Below, in pieces: positions 50,290 to 59,080 of a stretch of 64,000 nucleotides of DNA (position 1 is its first letter; every line of letters starts with the position of its first letter). Location of the stretch: contig CAYJLF010000020.1 in the NCBI GenBank assembly GCA_964371055.1, forward strand, positions 69,578-133,577, given 5' to 3'. The notes below the pieces were generated by a model, which saw nothing but the letters and a program-made list of their open reading frames with translations, searched no databases and had not been told where the DNA came from. This DNA is from CAYJLF01 sp964371055. Lineage in GTDB: Bacteria > Eisenbacteria > RBG-16-71-46 > CAIMUX01. Made by a program: the position numbers and the translations under genes.

Positions 50290-51915
50290 ATGCACACCCA
50301 CCTGCTCACGGCGTCCGCGCGGCAGATCGGCGCGCTCTGCACTCCTCCGCCGCTGGTCCTCGCGGCGAGCCGGCTCGATCCGCGCGGCCTCGTGCTGCTG
50401 CTCGAGTGGCCGCCGGGCGATCGCCGGCGGCGCCTCTTCCTCGACTTCGAACCGGACCACGCGACGCTCCACCTGATCCCGGCCGGCCGGGAGGCGGCCG
50501 AACCGGGAGGGAGCGCACTGGGCGAGCGCCTCGTCGGCCGCCGCCTGCTCGGTCTGGAGCCGGGCGCCGAGCCACGCGTCTGGCGGCTGCGCTTTTCTCC
50601 TCCGCCGGCCGGCTCGGCATCCGACCGCGTCTCCCTCCTCGCCGCCTGGACCGGCCGCACCGGCAACCTGCACCTGGTCGATGACAAAGACATGGTCCTG
50701 GCCGCACTCGTACCGCGCGGACCGGCTCCCGGCGAGCCGCATCGGCTGCCATCCCGCGATGCCCCCGCCGGGGCCGCGGAGACCGGCGGCGCGAGCGGGC
50801 CGGAGACCGCGAGCCCCGACGCGGCACAGGATCTGATGGAACGGCTCCGCCGCATGCACGAAGAGGCGATCAACCGCGCCCGTTCGGAAGCCCGTCGCGC
50901 CGAACAGAGCCGCTCGGTGCGCGAGGAGACCAAACGCCTGCTGCGCCTGCGCCGGAACCTGGAACGCGAGCGGAACGACCCCCAGCAGGGAGCGCGGCTG
51001 CGACGCTCGGGGGAGGCGATTCTCAGCCACCTGCACGCGATCACGCGGGGCGAAACCCGACTCCTCGTCGAGGGCTGGGGCCCGGAGGGAGGGGTGCTCG
51101 AAGTCGTGCTCGATCCGGCGAAACCGCCGACCGAGAATGCGCGTCAGTTCTTCCACCTCGCGCGGCGGTGGGAACGGGGCGAGCCGCACCGCAAGCGCCG
51201 CCTGGAAGAGATCGATCGCGCGATCGCCCGGCTCTCTCTGCTGGCCGCGAAGGTGGACGACGCGGAATCGGCCCTGACCGAAGGCGCGTTCTCCCGCAAA
51301 CTCGACGAGGCCCTTGGATTCCTGCGACGCTCGGGGGGAGCGGCCCAGAGCGGGAAAGAGACCGGATCCTCATCCGGCGGCGGAAACCGGCGCGAGTCCG
51401 CGGGCACAGAGCGCACGGACCGCTCGCCATCCCGCGGATCCCGCCGTGACGCCGCGTCCCCGGACGCGGCATCGTCGACCTCTTCCGCCCGAGGCGCCCC
51501 CCGGGACCGGCGCGACGCCGGCTTCCGACCTCGTCGCTATACGACGCGCGAGGGCTGGACGGTGCTCGTCGGCCGCTCCAACGAGGAGAACGACTGGCTG
51601 ACCCACCGCGCGGCGCATCCGGAGGACTACTGGTTTCACGCGCACGGCTGCCCGGGGAGCCATGTTGTCCTGCAGCGAGCGGGACGCAAGGACAACCCCA
51701 GCGTCCGCACTCTCGAGGAGGCGGCCGCCATCGCCGCCTTCTTCAGCAAGGCGCGCCATTCATCCAAAGCTCCGGTGATCTATACGTTGAAGAAGTATGT
51801 CCGCAAACCGCGCGGCGCCAAGCCCGGCCTCGCCGTCTGCGAGCGCGAGAAGACGATCATGGTGAGGCCGCAGGATCCCAGCGAGGGGAGAGAGCCGGAG
51901 TGGATGGAGGAGTAG
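50290..51915 (+). CDS. rqcH: RqcH-like NFACT protein
   Basis: This 541-residue protein has a reduced, divergent NFACT-N domain (about 1-155: RQIGALCTPPPLVLAASRLD, WTGRTGNLHLVDDKDMVLAA), a long charged helical coiled-coil (about 180-340: MERLRRMHEEAINRARSEAR), a low-complexity Ser-Arg-rich linker (about 365-410), and the NFACT-R RNA-binding domain at the end (about 430-530: TREGWTVLVGRSNEENDWLT, then DYWFHAHGCPGSHVVL and EEAAAIAAFFSKAR). RqcH rescues stalled large subunits by adding Ala tails. The ATG at 50290 is preferred because the 49 residues before it in the open frame are Arg-rich and unlike the family; a 295-bp divergent region then separates it from nfo. No other Rqc factor is visible. 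Confidence 0.82.
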   Translation: MHTHLLTASARQIGALCTPPPLVLAASRLDPRGLVLLLEWPPGDRRRRLFLDFEPDHATLHLIPAGREAAEPGGSALGERLVGRRLLGLEPGAEPRVWRLRFSPPPAGSASDRVSLLAAWTGRTGNLHLVDDKDMVLAALVPRGPAPGEPHRLPSRDAPAGAAETGGASGPETASPDAAQDLMERLRRMHEEAINRARSEARRAEQSRSVREETKRLLRLRRNLERERNDPQQGARLRRSGEAILSHLHAITRGETRLLVEGWGPEGGVLEVVLDPAKPPTENARQFFHLARRWERGEPHRKRRLEEIDRAIARLSLLAAKVDDAESALTEGAFSRKLDEALGFLRRSGGAAQSGKETGSSSGGGNRRESAGTERTDRSPSRGSRRDAASPDAASSTSSARGAPRDRRDAGFRPRRYTTREGWTVLVGRSNEENDWLTHRAAHPEDYWFHAHGCPGSHVVLQRAGRKDNPSVRTLEEAAAIAAFFSKARHSSKAPVIYTLKKYVRKPRGAKPGLAVCEREKTIMVRPQDPSEGREPEWMEE

Positions 51916-51928
51916 CAGGGAGCGGAGG

Positions 51929-53785
51929 CTAATCCGCCTGCAGGGCCCGCGCCTCCTCCTCCCGACCCATCTCCCGCAGGAGGCGGGCGGCGGCCCGCCG
52001 CGGCGTCACGTAGTTCGGGTCGACTTCGAGCGCGCGCCGGTAGAGCGCCAGGGCCTCGTCCCGCCGTCCTTCGAGCTGATTCAACTGCCCGAGATTGGCG
52101 AGGCCGATCGCACTCTGTGGATCGAGCCCGACGCCGCGCTCCAGGTGAGCGCGCGCCTCCTGGAGTCGGCCGGCCCGCGCCAGCAGCGTGCCGAGGTTCA
52201 CCTCGGCTTTGCCCAGGGTCGGATCGAGCGCGAGGGCTCGGGTGTACTCCTCCATCGCTTCCGCCGGCTTTTTCTCCGCCTCCTGGATCACGCCGAGACG
52301 ATAGTGGTACTCCCCGTGGCTGGCCCCGCGGTCGAGCCCGGGCAGATTCAGGACCAGGAGCACCGCCAGAAGTGCGGAGGCCAACGCGGGGAGAGCCGCC
52401 GCGCGCCGCGTCGTCGGTGAGCGCACGTCCGCGGCGAAGGCGCCGATCCCTCCTCCCGCCAGGAGGGCCAGAAACGGCACGACGGGTGCGCGAAAGCGGT
52501 CGGTCACGAAGAAGAGCGAGACCGAAAGCGCGATCGCCGCGACCGAGGCGGCCAGCCAGCGCGCCCAAGGATCTCGCCGGAGCCTCCAGAAGCCGAAGAA
52601 CGCGACGGCCGCGAGAAGCGCCATCCCGGGGAGCGGGAGTCGCAGCAAGAACGAGAAGCGGCGCTCGAACGGCAGTGACTCCACCTGCGGAACCTCGTAC
52701 TGCCCGAAGAAGAGGAGGAGCTTCCGCGCATAGAGGCCGAGCGCGCGACCCGGCTCCGCCGCCAGGTGCGCGAGCGCGCGGCCCCGCCAGAACCGGTCCG
52801 CCTGGACCGCGCTGAAGGCGTTAGCGGGGTCGGCGTCGTCGGCGCCCGATCCGCCCGAGAGCCGGCGCGCCGCCGCTATCCCGAGCAGATCGCGATCCTC
52901 CCGCATCTCCGGCGGCCGCACATAGGCTCCGTTCGCCTCCGGACCGTTGCCGATGTAGAGGTTGATCCCGCCGTTGACGGCGATCGGAACCCACGCCCGC
53001 CCGGCCACCCCGTTGTAGACCAGGGTCAGGAGCGGCAGCAGAGCGAAGCCGGCCAGAAACGGCGCGGCGCGCCGGACCGTCGAAGGATCTCGCCCGCCGG
53101 GCGTCGGATTCACCATTGCCTCGCGACGCGAGGACCCCGCCGCGCCACCGGATCGATCCCGCGCGATCCACCAGAGCGCCGGGAGGATCGCCACGCCCGC
53201 GGCCGGTTGGGCCAGCGTCAGGAGGCCGAACGCCACGCCCGACAGCGCCAGGCTGCCGTGGCCGGCCGGAAGAAGACTGCGTCCCCGGTCTCCGACCGCT
53301 CGCCCGGCCGTCTTCGTCGACCCGGCGACCACGACGGTCCACAGAGCGAAGGCGGACAGCGCCACCACCCAGGCGGGAGGGAGGAGTACTCCCGTGTAGA
53401 AGATGGCTGGCTTGTACAGTGCGACCAGAAGCCCCGCGCCCCACGCGGCCGCCGGACCGCGCCACCGTCGGGCCGCGTCAGCCACGAGGAACGCCGCGAC
53501 TCCCCCGGGGAGAAGATGCATCCAGAGCGCCGAGGCGGGATCAGGCCCGAGCAGGCCATAAGCCAGCGCCAGCAGCAGCGGAAAGAGCGGAGCCTGCGTG
53601 AACGGGGCCTCCCCCAACCCCTGGCCGGCGAGGACGGCGCGCGCCCATCGATCGTATCCCGCGGTATCGAGCCCCAGGTGGAGTCGAAACGGGTTCCCGG
53701 ACGACTCGATGAGATAGATCGCTCGCAGGATCACGCCCACCACACCCGCCGCGAGGGCCGGGACGATCTCTCGCCATCGTGTCAT
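51929..53785 (-). CDS. GT39-like membrane glycosyltransferase with C-terminal TPR
   Basis: This 618-residue protein has about ten membrane helices (EIVPALAAGVVGVILRAIYL, WVVALSAFALWTVVVAG, LPLPGMALLAAVAFFGFWRL, LPALASALLAVLLVLNLPGL) with GT39-type phrases (LDTAGYDRWARAVLAGQG, FTQAPLFPLLLALAYGLLG). Its C-terminal 110 residues are three TPR units (YRLGVIQEAEKKPAEAMEEY, NLGTLLARAGRLQEARAHLE, NLGQLNQLEGRRDEALALYR). It resembles the protein at 40731-42851 in plan. Start: ATG at 53785 overlaps the stop of the upstream methyltransferase gene in a TGATG arrangement; a GTG three bases upstream is possible. It is the last gene of a minus-strand run from selB. Confidence 0.78.
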   Translation of the reverse strand: MTRWREIVPALAAGVVGVILRAIYLIESSGNPFRLHLGLDTAGYDRWARAVLAGQGLGEAPFTQAPLFPLLLALAYGLLGPDPASALWMHLLPGGVAAFLVADAARRWRGPAAAWGAGLLVALYKPAIFYTGVLLPPAWVVALSAFALWTVVVAGSTKTAGRAVGDRGRSLLPAGHGSLALSGVAFGLLTLAQPAAGVAILPALWWIARDRSGGAAGSSRREAMVNPTPGGRDPSTVRRAAPFLAGFALLPLLTLVYNGVAGRAWVPIAVNGGINLYIGNGPEANGAYVRPPEMREDRDLLGIAAARRLSGGSGADDADPANAFSAVQADRFWRGRALAHLAAEPGRALGLYARKLLLFFGQYEVPQVESLPFERRFSFLLRLPLPGMALLAAVAFFGFWRLRRDPWARWLAASVAAIALSVSLFFVTDRFRAPVVPFLALLAGGGIGAFAADVRSPTTRRAAALPALASALLAVLLVLNLPGLDRGASHGEYHYRLGVIQEAEKKPAEAMEEYTRALALDPTLGKAEVNLGTLLARAGRLQEARAHLERGVGLDPQSAIGLANLGQLNQLEGRRDEALALYRRALEVDPNYVTPRRAAARLLREMGREEEARALQAD

Positions 53786-54411
53786 CACGGCCGGACCGCC
53801 TCGAGGTAGAACTCCTCCTCCTTGTCGACGAGGAGTGTCAGCGAGAGCCCGGCCTCGCGGACCATCTCCCGCAGGATGGCCGCCGCCGGAATGCGATCCC
53901 GCCGCACGGCTTCGCCGGCCCCCTCGTGAAAGGCGTTGAGGCGTTCGCTTCCCTCGAGATGCGCGATGACGAGGCGGCCGCCACGCCGCAAGAGGGCCGC
54001 GAAGTGGCGGAGCGCGCCACCGCGGTCCTCGAAGTGGGGGAAGACACAGAAGAGAAGGACGAGATCCAGGCTGTCGGCCGCCGCCTCGAGCGCCGTGGCA
54101 TCCGCCTCTCGCAGCTCGATGACCGAACGCCGGGTCGGAGGCAGATCCGCAATCGCGTCGCGCGCCTCGGCCATCATGCGAGGGGAGTTATCGACCGCGA
54201 GCACCTTACCGTGCGGACCGACCCAGTCGGCGAGCAGTCGGGTCAGGCGTCCGGATCCGCAACCCGGCTCCAGAACGTGGAGTCCGGCCAGGTCGCCCAG
54301 CCGGGTATGCAGCCGCGCGACCTTCGCCGCCTCGTCTCCCGGGAACCCGCGTGCCCGCCACTCCTCCGCGCACGCGTCGAAGAAGGCTCGCCTGGCATCA
54401 CCTTCCTGCAT
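53785..54411 (-). CDS. SAM-dependent class I methyltransferase
   Basis: This 208-residue cytoplasmic methyltransferase has a Rossmann-type SAM site: HVLEPGCGSGRLTRLLADWV (motif I), KVLAVDNSPRMMAEARDAI (motif II acidic end) and DSLDLVLLFCVFPHF (motif IV), followed by LRRGGRLVIAHLEGSERLNA. It belongs to the methyltransferase domain 11/25 group; the substrate is unknown. ATG at 54411 follows GGGAGAGCT. It lies 29 bases after the ZnuA-like gene and couples to the glycosyltransferase gene. Confidence 0.85.
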   Translation of the reverse strand: MQEGDARRAFFDACAEEWRARGFPGDEAAKVARLHTRLGDLAGLHVLEPGCGSGRLTRLLADWVGPHGKVLAVDNSPRMMAEARDAIADLPPTRRSVIELREADATALEAAADSLDLVLLFCVFPHFEDRGGALRHFAALLRRGGRLVIAHLEGSERLNAFHEGAGEAVRRDRIPAAAILREMVREAGLSLTLLVDKEEEFYLEAVRP

Positions 54412-54440
54412 AGCTCTCCCGTCCCCCCGCCGCTCGTCGC

Positions 54441-55307
54441 TCACTGGTCCCCCGGAAGACTGACGAGGCGATCGACGTTGTCCCGCAACAGGCGCAGCCA
54501 CGCCCCCGCTTCCGGAGCATCCGGGTAGTTGCTCAGGATGACGAACGGCACCTTGAGTTCCGAGGCCAGGGCGCGCGCTTCGCGATCTCCCCACTGGAGG
54601 TTGCCGGCGACACCCTGCACGCGCGCCCGGCGTGCCCGCCGGACCACTTCGTCGATTCCCTTCAGGCTCGTCTCCTCCGCCCGTTCGAAGAGGACCTCCG
54701 CGCGCGCTCCCGCCCACACAACGAAATCCTCCTGGTAGGATGCGACCAGCAGGGGACGACCGCCGACGGCCGCCTCGGCGCGGTTCTGTTGCCGGGACGA
54801 CTCCTCCCGCACACGCCCGTCCAGTCGTCGCAGACGGATCCGGATCGTGTCCCCTCGCGCCGGAAAGGCCTCCGCGAGATGGGCCGCCACCTCGCGGCAA
54901 AGCGCGAGATACGGTTCGGCCAGCGTCTGCGTGCCCCGGGTCGGAAGCGCCACGATCACGCGACCGGGATCTCCACCCCGCAACTTCTCCCCCAGCGGAC
55001 GCTGGTAGTCATGGACCATGGTCATCCTCGCCGCGGCGACGTCGGCGAGCGCCTTCGGAGTGACATCGTAGTGACCGGGGCATCCCTGCGCGGGAATCAG
55101 GGTGAGGATCTCGACCGCATCCCCGGCGACATCCGCAATCGCCGCGCCCAGCAACGTCGAGGTCACGACCACCAGGGGCCTCGACGCGGAACTCGCGGGA
55201 TCCCCTGGACTGTCCGAAGCCGGCGCGCCGAGCGCGGATCCAGCGAAGCCGCCCCCGGCCGCGACCATCCCGCACGCGATCAAAAAGCGCAGCACCGGTT
55301 TCACCAT
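54441..55307 (-). CDS. ZnuA-like metal ABC transporter substrate-binding protein
   Basis: This 288-residue protein has a signal peptide (VLRFLIACGMVAAGGGFAGSALGA) and the type A-I cluster fold of zinc/manganese binding proteins: RPLVVVTSTLLGAAIADVAG, VEILTLIPAQGCPGHYDVTP (with the first metal His), TMVHDYQRPLGEKL, and VPFVILSNYPDAPEAGAWL near the end. The usual His-rich loop and the complete set of metal ligands are not obvious. No ATPase or permease lies next to it, so it is an orphan here or uses a transporter elsewhere. It sits between a glycosyltransferase and a methyltransferase gene. ATG follows AAGGAGGTATCGCCTG. Confidence 0.75.
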   Translation of the reverse strand: MVKPVLRFLIACGMVAAGGGFAGSALGAPASDSPGDPASSASRPLVVVTSTLLGAAIADVAGDAVEILTLIPAQGCPGHYDVTPKALADVAAARMTMVHDYQRPLGEKLRGGDPGRVIVALPTRGTQTLAEPYLALCREVAAHLAEAFPARGDTIRIRLRRLDGRVREESSRQQNRAEAAVGGRPLLVASYQEDFVVWAGARAEVLFERAEETSLKGIDEVVRRARRARVQGVAGNLQWGDREARALASELKVPFVILSNYPDAPEAGAWLRLLRDNVDRLVSLPGDQ

Positions 55308-55327
55308 CAGGCGATACCTCCTTGCCG

Positions 55328-56971
55328 TCAGAGACCCGCGCGCGAGGCGCGCACGCGGATCAGATCACCCCGCTCGATCGTGCCGTGGTACAGATAGATG
55401 GCCCGGTCGGGATACGCCTCTGCCAGACGCCGATTCGCTTCCTCCCCCCGATCCTGGGCGTAGAGCACCCCCGGCCGCGCCGCATCCGGCGCCTGGTGCG
55501 CGAACGCCGAGCCGAACCAGAGATGGCGGAACTGCAAGCCCTCCGGCTGGAACTCGGCGAAACGGCAGATCACCAGGGCTTGTGGTTCGGTCACCTCCCG
55601 GTCCACCCGCTCGCCCAGATACGGGCTTACCCCCCAATACTCCCGCCCGTAGTGCTGGAAGTAGGAGGCCATCCGCGGTCCCGATCCGGCGGCGGCTCCG
55701 GCGGCCTCCGGCGGCGTCCGGAAGAGGCGGGGCCAGCCGCTCAGACCCGCCGCGAGGCTCAGGACCGCCAACAGGCCCGCCACCCCGACGGTGCGGCGCC
55801 GGCCCAGGCGCGGAAGCCACCCCGCGATCCGCCAGAGCCCGACCGCCGAGAGCACGAGCAGGGGCCCCAGCGCCTCGTACAGATAGCGGGGTCCGAAGCA
55901 GAGGTCATGAAACCAGTAGAAGATGTGCGCGATGAGGAGCGCCGCCGCGACGGCGAGGAGGAGCCAGGAGGCACCGGCGCGTCCGTTCTCCCCGTCGCGA
56001 TCCCGCGATCGACCGCCCGGGACCAGGGCCACGAGCAAGGGCCAGAGCGAGCTGAGCGGCCACTCGAAAAGACGTCCATTCAGGGCCACCACGTTCTGGC
56101 CGGCGTGGCTCAGTCCGCGGGCCAGGGTGTGCGGAGGCCCCCAGGACCCTTTTCCGAAGCCGAGTCCGTGCGACGCGCCGTATAAGCGGATATAGCCGGG
56201 CACCAACGCATCGCCGGTCGTCAGGAGGTTGTACAGACCGAGCAGGGCGGCGCCCACCGCACCACCGGCGACGAACGCCGTCATCGGGCGCCACCGCGAC
56301 CCGAGGTCGCACCGGCACCAGAGAGCGGCGTGTACCGCCACCGGACCCGCCATCGCGAGCGCCGTGTAAGGTCGGATCAGGATGGCCGCCAGGAGACAAA
56401 GACCGGCGAGGATCCCGTCACGGGTCTGCCCGGTGCGCACCATCCGGAGGTGGAAGGTGAGGAACATCGTCAAGGCGCAGAGAGCGCCGACGTGGGCCAT
56501 GTACTCCGCCGCCATCAGAAGGAGGAAGGGAGAGAGCACCCCGAGCACGGCGGCGAGTCGACCGATCGCCCGGCCCTGCACCTCCCGGCCGAGCAGGAAG
56601 ATCGCGTAGATGGAGAGCGCGCCGAGGATGGGGTTCACGAGCCAGGGCGCGCCCAGCCAGACCCCGGGGACGAGGAGTAACGCGTGACCGGGCGGGTATT
56701 GCGCGTACCACCGTCCGTCGTTGATCAGGTGGGCGTAGTCGAACGCCTCGCGCAGGGGGAGACTCGGCGCCCAGACGCGCCCCTCGGCGAAGATCCGGGC
56801 CTGGAAGAGCTGCGCGATCGAATCCTGCACGTGCGGGATGCCACCAAACAGACTCTTCGACAGGATCGCCGCCGCGACGAACACGACCAGCGCGCAGACG
56901 AGCGCCACCGGATCGACGCTGCTCCAGGCACGCGGCGGAGTGGCCGCGGATGCGCGCACCCGCACCCTCAT
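55328..56971 (-). CDS. Membrane glycosyltransferase of the GT39/ArnT-like group
   Basis: This 547-residue polytopic membrane protein has an acidic motif after helix 1 (GGIPHVQDSIAQLFQARIFA, E/D-x-Q-type site of GT-C enzymes), helices such as LVCALVVFVAAAILSKSLFG, VGALCALTMFLTFHL and AVAAALLIAHIFYWFHDLCF, and a soluble C-terminal domain of about 130 residues (SYFQHYGREYWGVSPYLGER). The tail has no recognised fold. It probably transfers a sugar from a lipid carrier in the periplasm. Its ATG overlaps the stop of selB by four bases; 20 bases separate it from the ZnuA-like gene. Confidence 0.78.
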   Translation of the reverse strand: MRVRVRASAATPPRAWSSVDPVALVCALVVFVAAAILSKSLFGGIPHVQDSIAQLFQARIFAEGRVWAPSLPLREAFDYAHLINDGRWYAQYPPGHALLLVPGVWLGAPWLVNPILGALSIYAIFLLGREVQGRAIGRLAAVLGVLSPFLLLMAAEYMAHVGALCALTMFLTFHLRMVRTGQTRDGILAGLCLLAAILIRPYTALAMAGPVAVHAALWCRCDLGSRWRPMTAFVAGGAVGAALLGLYNLLTTGDALVPGYIRLYGASHGLGFGKGSWGPPHTLARGLSHAGQNVVALNGRLFEWPLSSLWPLLVALVPGGRSRDRDGENGRAGASWLLLAVAAALLIAHIFYWFHDLCFGPRYLYEALGPLLVLSAVGLWRIAGWLPRLGRRRTVGVAGLLAVLSLAAGLSGWPRLFRTPPEAAGAAAGSGPRMASYFQHYGREYWGVSPYLGERVDREVTEPQALVICRFAEFQPEGLQFRHLWFGSAFAHQAPDAARPGVLYAQDRGEEANRRLAEAYPDRAIYLYHGTIERGDLIRVRASRAGL

Positions 56972-58878
56972 CCCTCCAGCCGCGGACCCGGGACGCGCAC
57001 GTCTCCCTTTCGTTCCGTCCAGAGACGCGCATCCAGGAACTCGAGTAACGGCACCCCCTGCTTGCGGGTCACCCCCAGCAGGTCCTTCAAGGCCGCGACG
57101 TTCATCTCCGGTTGCGTGCGGAAGTGCTCCCGCACGCGCCGCTGCAGCTCGGCGACCAGGCTGCCGTGCAGCAGAATATCTCCCGGCAGGCGGGTGACGA
57201 GGTCCTCGGCCAGGCAGAGCTGGAGAAGCTCGCCCGCGCTCTTGCCTCCGAATCCCTCCAGAAACTCCTTCTGCGTCGGCCCGGCGAATCCCCGCCCCTC
57301 CAGGTCATGCAGCATCCGCTCCCGCAGGGCCGCGAGGTCGCTCGGAAGAGTGAGGACCGGTCCGCTCGCCCGCAGCCGGTCTCCCTTCGCGAAGAGCTTG
57401 CCCGCCGCCAGTTCACGCTGGAACCAGGCCTCCGCCACCTCGGGGTGGATCTTCTGTTCGTGGCGGCTCTTGAGGTCGCTCTTGAGCGGCCCGAAGCGGA
57501 GCGGCTGCTGGCGTTCCGCCTCTGCGATCGCCGCTGCCAGGGTCACGCCCGCCTGGTCGAAAGCGTCCGGGTGGACGAGGCGCGCGCGACCGACGCGCAG
57601 GAGTTCGGCCGAAGTCAGGAGCGCCTCCACCACCGCGGCGATCTCGGCCGGCGGCTGCCCCAGCATCTGGGGAAGATCGGGCTCCGGCAGTCCGATGCCT
57701 CCGCGCGTGCGCACCCGCTCGATGATCCGATCCTCGATCGTCCCTTCCTCCGCCATGCGGAGCGCCGCGAGATCTTCCTTCCGAAAGCGGCGACGCTTCG
57801 CGCCGGAGACATCGAGCACCCGCCCGCCGCCCAGGGTGTACATCGGGGAATAGGTCCGCAGGACGAAACGATCGCCCCGTTCCGCGACAGTCGGCGACTC
57901 GAGCTGGATTTGCGCCAGCCCATTCTCTCCCGGTTCGAGTTCCTCCGCATCCAGCAGCACCACGCGGCCCATCGTCTCACTGGCCCCCAGGTAGAAGCGG
58001 ACGCGCATCCGGTGTTCCAACGCGCGGGGCGCGTCGGGGAGGACCCGCAACCGGACATCGACGCGATCCACCGGTTGCAGCACCTCTTCCGCGATCAGCC
58101 AATCGCCCCGTTCGACCTCGTCCCGAGAGATGTTGTGCAGGCAGACCGCGGAGCGTTGTCCCGCGTGTGCTTCGGAGACCCGGTCACCGTGGACCTCGAT
58201 CGCCTTGATCCGGGTCTCCACCGAACGCGGACGCAGCCAGACTTTCATTCCCTCGCGCAGCCGACCACCCCAAAGGGTCCCGGTCACGACGGTGCCGAAC
58301 CCTTCCATCGTGAAGACTCGGTCGATCGGGAGGCGCGTGAACCGCCCCCGCTGGATCTCCTCGAGGCGATCGAACTCGACGTCGAGTCGAGCCTCTAGCT
58401 CCGGCTTTCCCGCTCCGGTCACGGCCGAGACGGGCAGGATCGGGGCCGCGCGGAGCGGCGTGGACTGCAGCCAGTCGCGAACCTCCGCCGTCACGAGCTC
58501 CAGCCACTCGGCATCGACGAGATCGACCTTGGTCAGCGCAACGACCCCCCGGTTGACTCCGAGGAGATCGAGGATCTCCATATGCTCCCGGGTCTGGGGC
58601 ATCACCCCCTCGTCCGCGGCGATCACGAAGAGTATGAGGTCGATACCGCCGGCTCCGGCCAGCATCTGGCGGATGAAGCGCTCGTGACCAGGGACGTCGA
58701 CGACGCCACAGCGGCGCCCCGACGGAAGGGTGATGGAGGCAAAGCCGAGCTCGATCGAGATGCCCCGCTTCTTCTCTTCCTTGAGACGATCCGTGTCGAC
58801 CCCGGTCAAGAGCTTGATCAGGAGCGTCTTGCCGTGATCGATGTGCCCGGCGGTTCCGATGATGGCGTCGCGTGACAT
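56968..58878 (-). CDS. selB: Selenocysteine-specific elongation factor SelB
   Basis: This 636-residue translational GTPase delivers Sec-tRNA to UGA codons marked by a SECIS hairpin. The G domain has GHIDHGKTLLIKLLTG, GISIELGFASI, VVDVPGHERFIRQML and VALTKVDLVD; the EF-Tu-like domains II and III follow (VFTMEGFGTVVTGTLWGGRL, ERGDRFVLRTYSPMYTLGG). The C-terminal ~200 residues contain the winged-helix units that bind SECIS (HPEVAEAWFQRELAAGKLFA, QPEMNVAALKDLLGVTRKQG). No selA, selD or tRNA-Sec is in the window. ATG at 58878 has a weak ribosome site; the open frame upstream lacks family similarity. It heads the minus-strand glycosyltransferase run. Confidence 0.93.
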   Translation of the reverse strand: MSRDAIIGTAGHIDHGKTLLIKLLTGVDTDRLKEEKKRGISIELGFASITLPSGRRCGVVDVPGHERFIRQMLAGAGGIDLILFVIAADEGVMPQTREHMEILDLLGVNRGVVALTKVDLVDAEWLELVTAEVRDWLQSTPLRAAPILPVSAVTGAGKPELEARLDVEFDRLEEIQRGRFTRLPIDRVFTMEGFGTVVTGTLWGGRLREGMKVWLRPRSVETRIKAIEVHGDRVSEAHAGQRSAVCLHNISRDEVERGDWLIAEEVLQPVDRVDVRLRVLPDAPRALEHRMRVRFYLGASETMGRVVLLDAEELEPGENGLAQIQLESPTVAERGDRFVLRTYSPMYTLGGGRVLDVSGAKRRRFRKEDLAALRMAEEGTIEDRIIERVRTRGGIGLPEPDLPQMLGQPPAEIAAVVEALLTSAELLRVGRARLVHPDAFDQAGVTLAAAIAEAERQQPLRFGPLKSDLKSRHEQKIHPEVAEAWFQRELAAGKLFAKGDRLRASGPVLTLPSDLAALRERMLHDLEGRGFAGPTQKEFLEGFGGKSAGELLQLCLAEDLVTRLPGDILLHGSLVAELQRRVREHFRTQPEMNVAALKDLLGVTRKQGVPLLEFLDARLWTERKGDVRVPGPRLEG

Positions 58879-59052
58879 GGCGAGGCCGAGCCTACCAGAG
58901 GGCTGGAGGTTCGAGGTCCGGAAAAGCGGCTCCGGGCCGCGCCGCAGTCGGCTCCGCATCCCTCCGAGGCGAAGTCGGGAGAAGGGACGATCCGCAGACT
59001 CACGTCACAGGAAGCCGGGGTCGGGTGGAAGATCGTTCCACCCGGCCCGGCC

Positions 59053-59080
59053 CAAAAATCGCCTCTGCGGCCGGGGCGAT
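59053..59080 (-). terminator. Rho-independent terminator of the second Cys-rich protein gene
   Basis: On the minus strand, ATCGCC (59080-59075) pairs with GGCGAT (59063-59058) across an 11-base loop, and TTTTT (59058-59054) follows the stem immediately. The hairpin begins at the last base of the stop codon. This is the only clear hairpin with a T-run that I see in the window. Confidence 0.75.

Noticed and set aside
50065..51189. Long minus-strand open frame across rqcH
   Set aside because: It is antisense to a clear NFACT protein and has the Arg/Pro/Gly bias of shadow frames.
58879..59052. tRNA-like GGTTCGAGGTCC upstream of selB, as a possible tRNA-Sec
   Set aside because: The T-loop consensus has one base too many, and no acceptor or anticodon arm fits.
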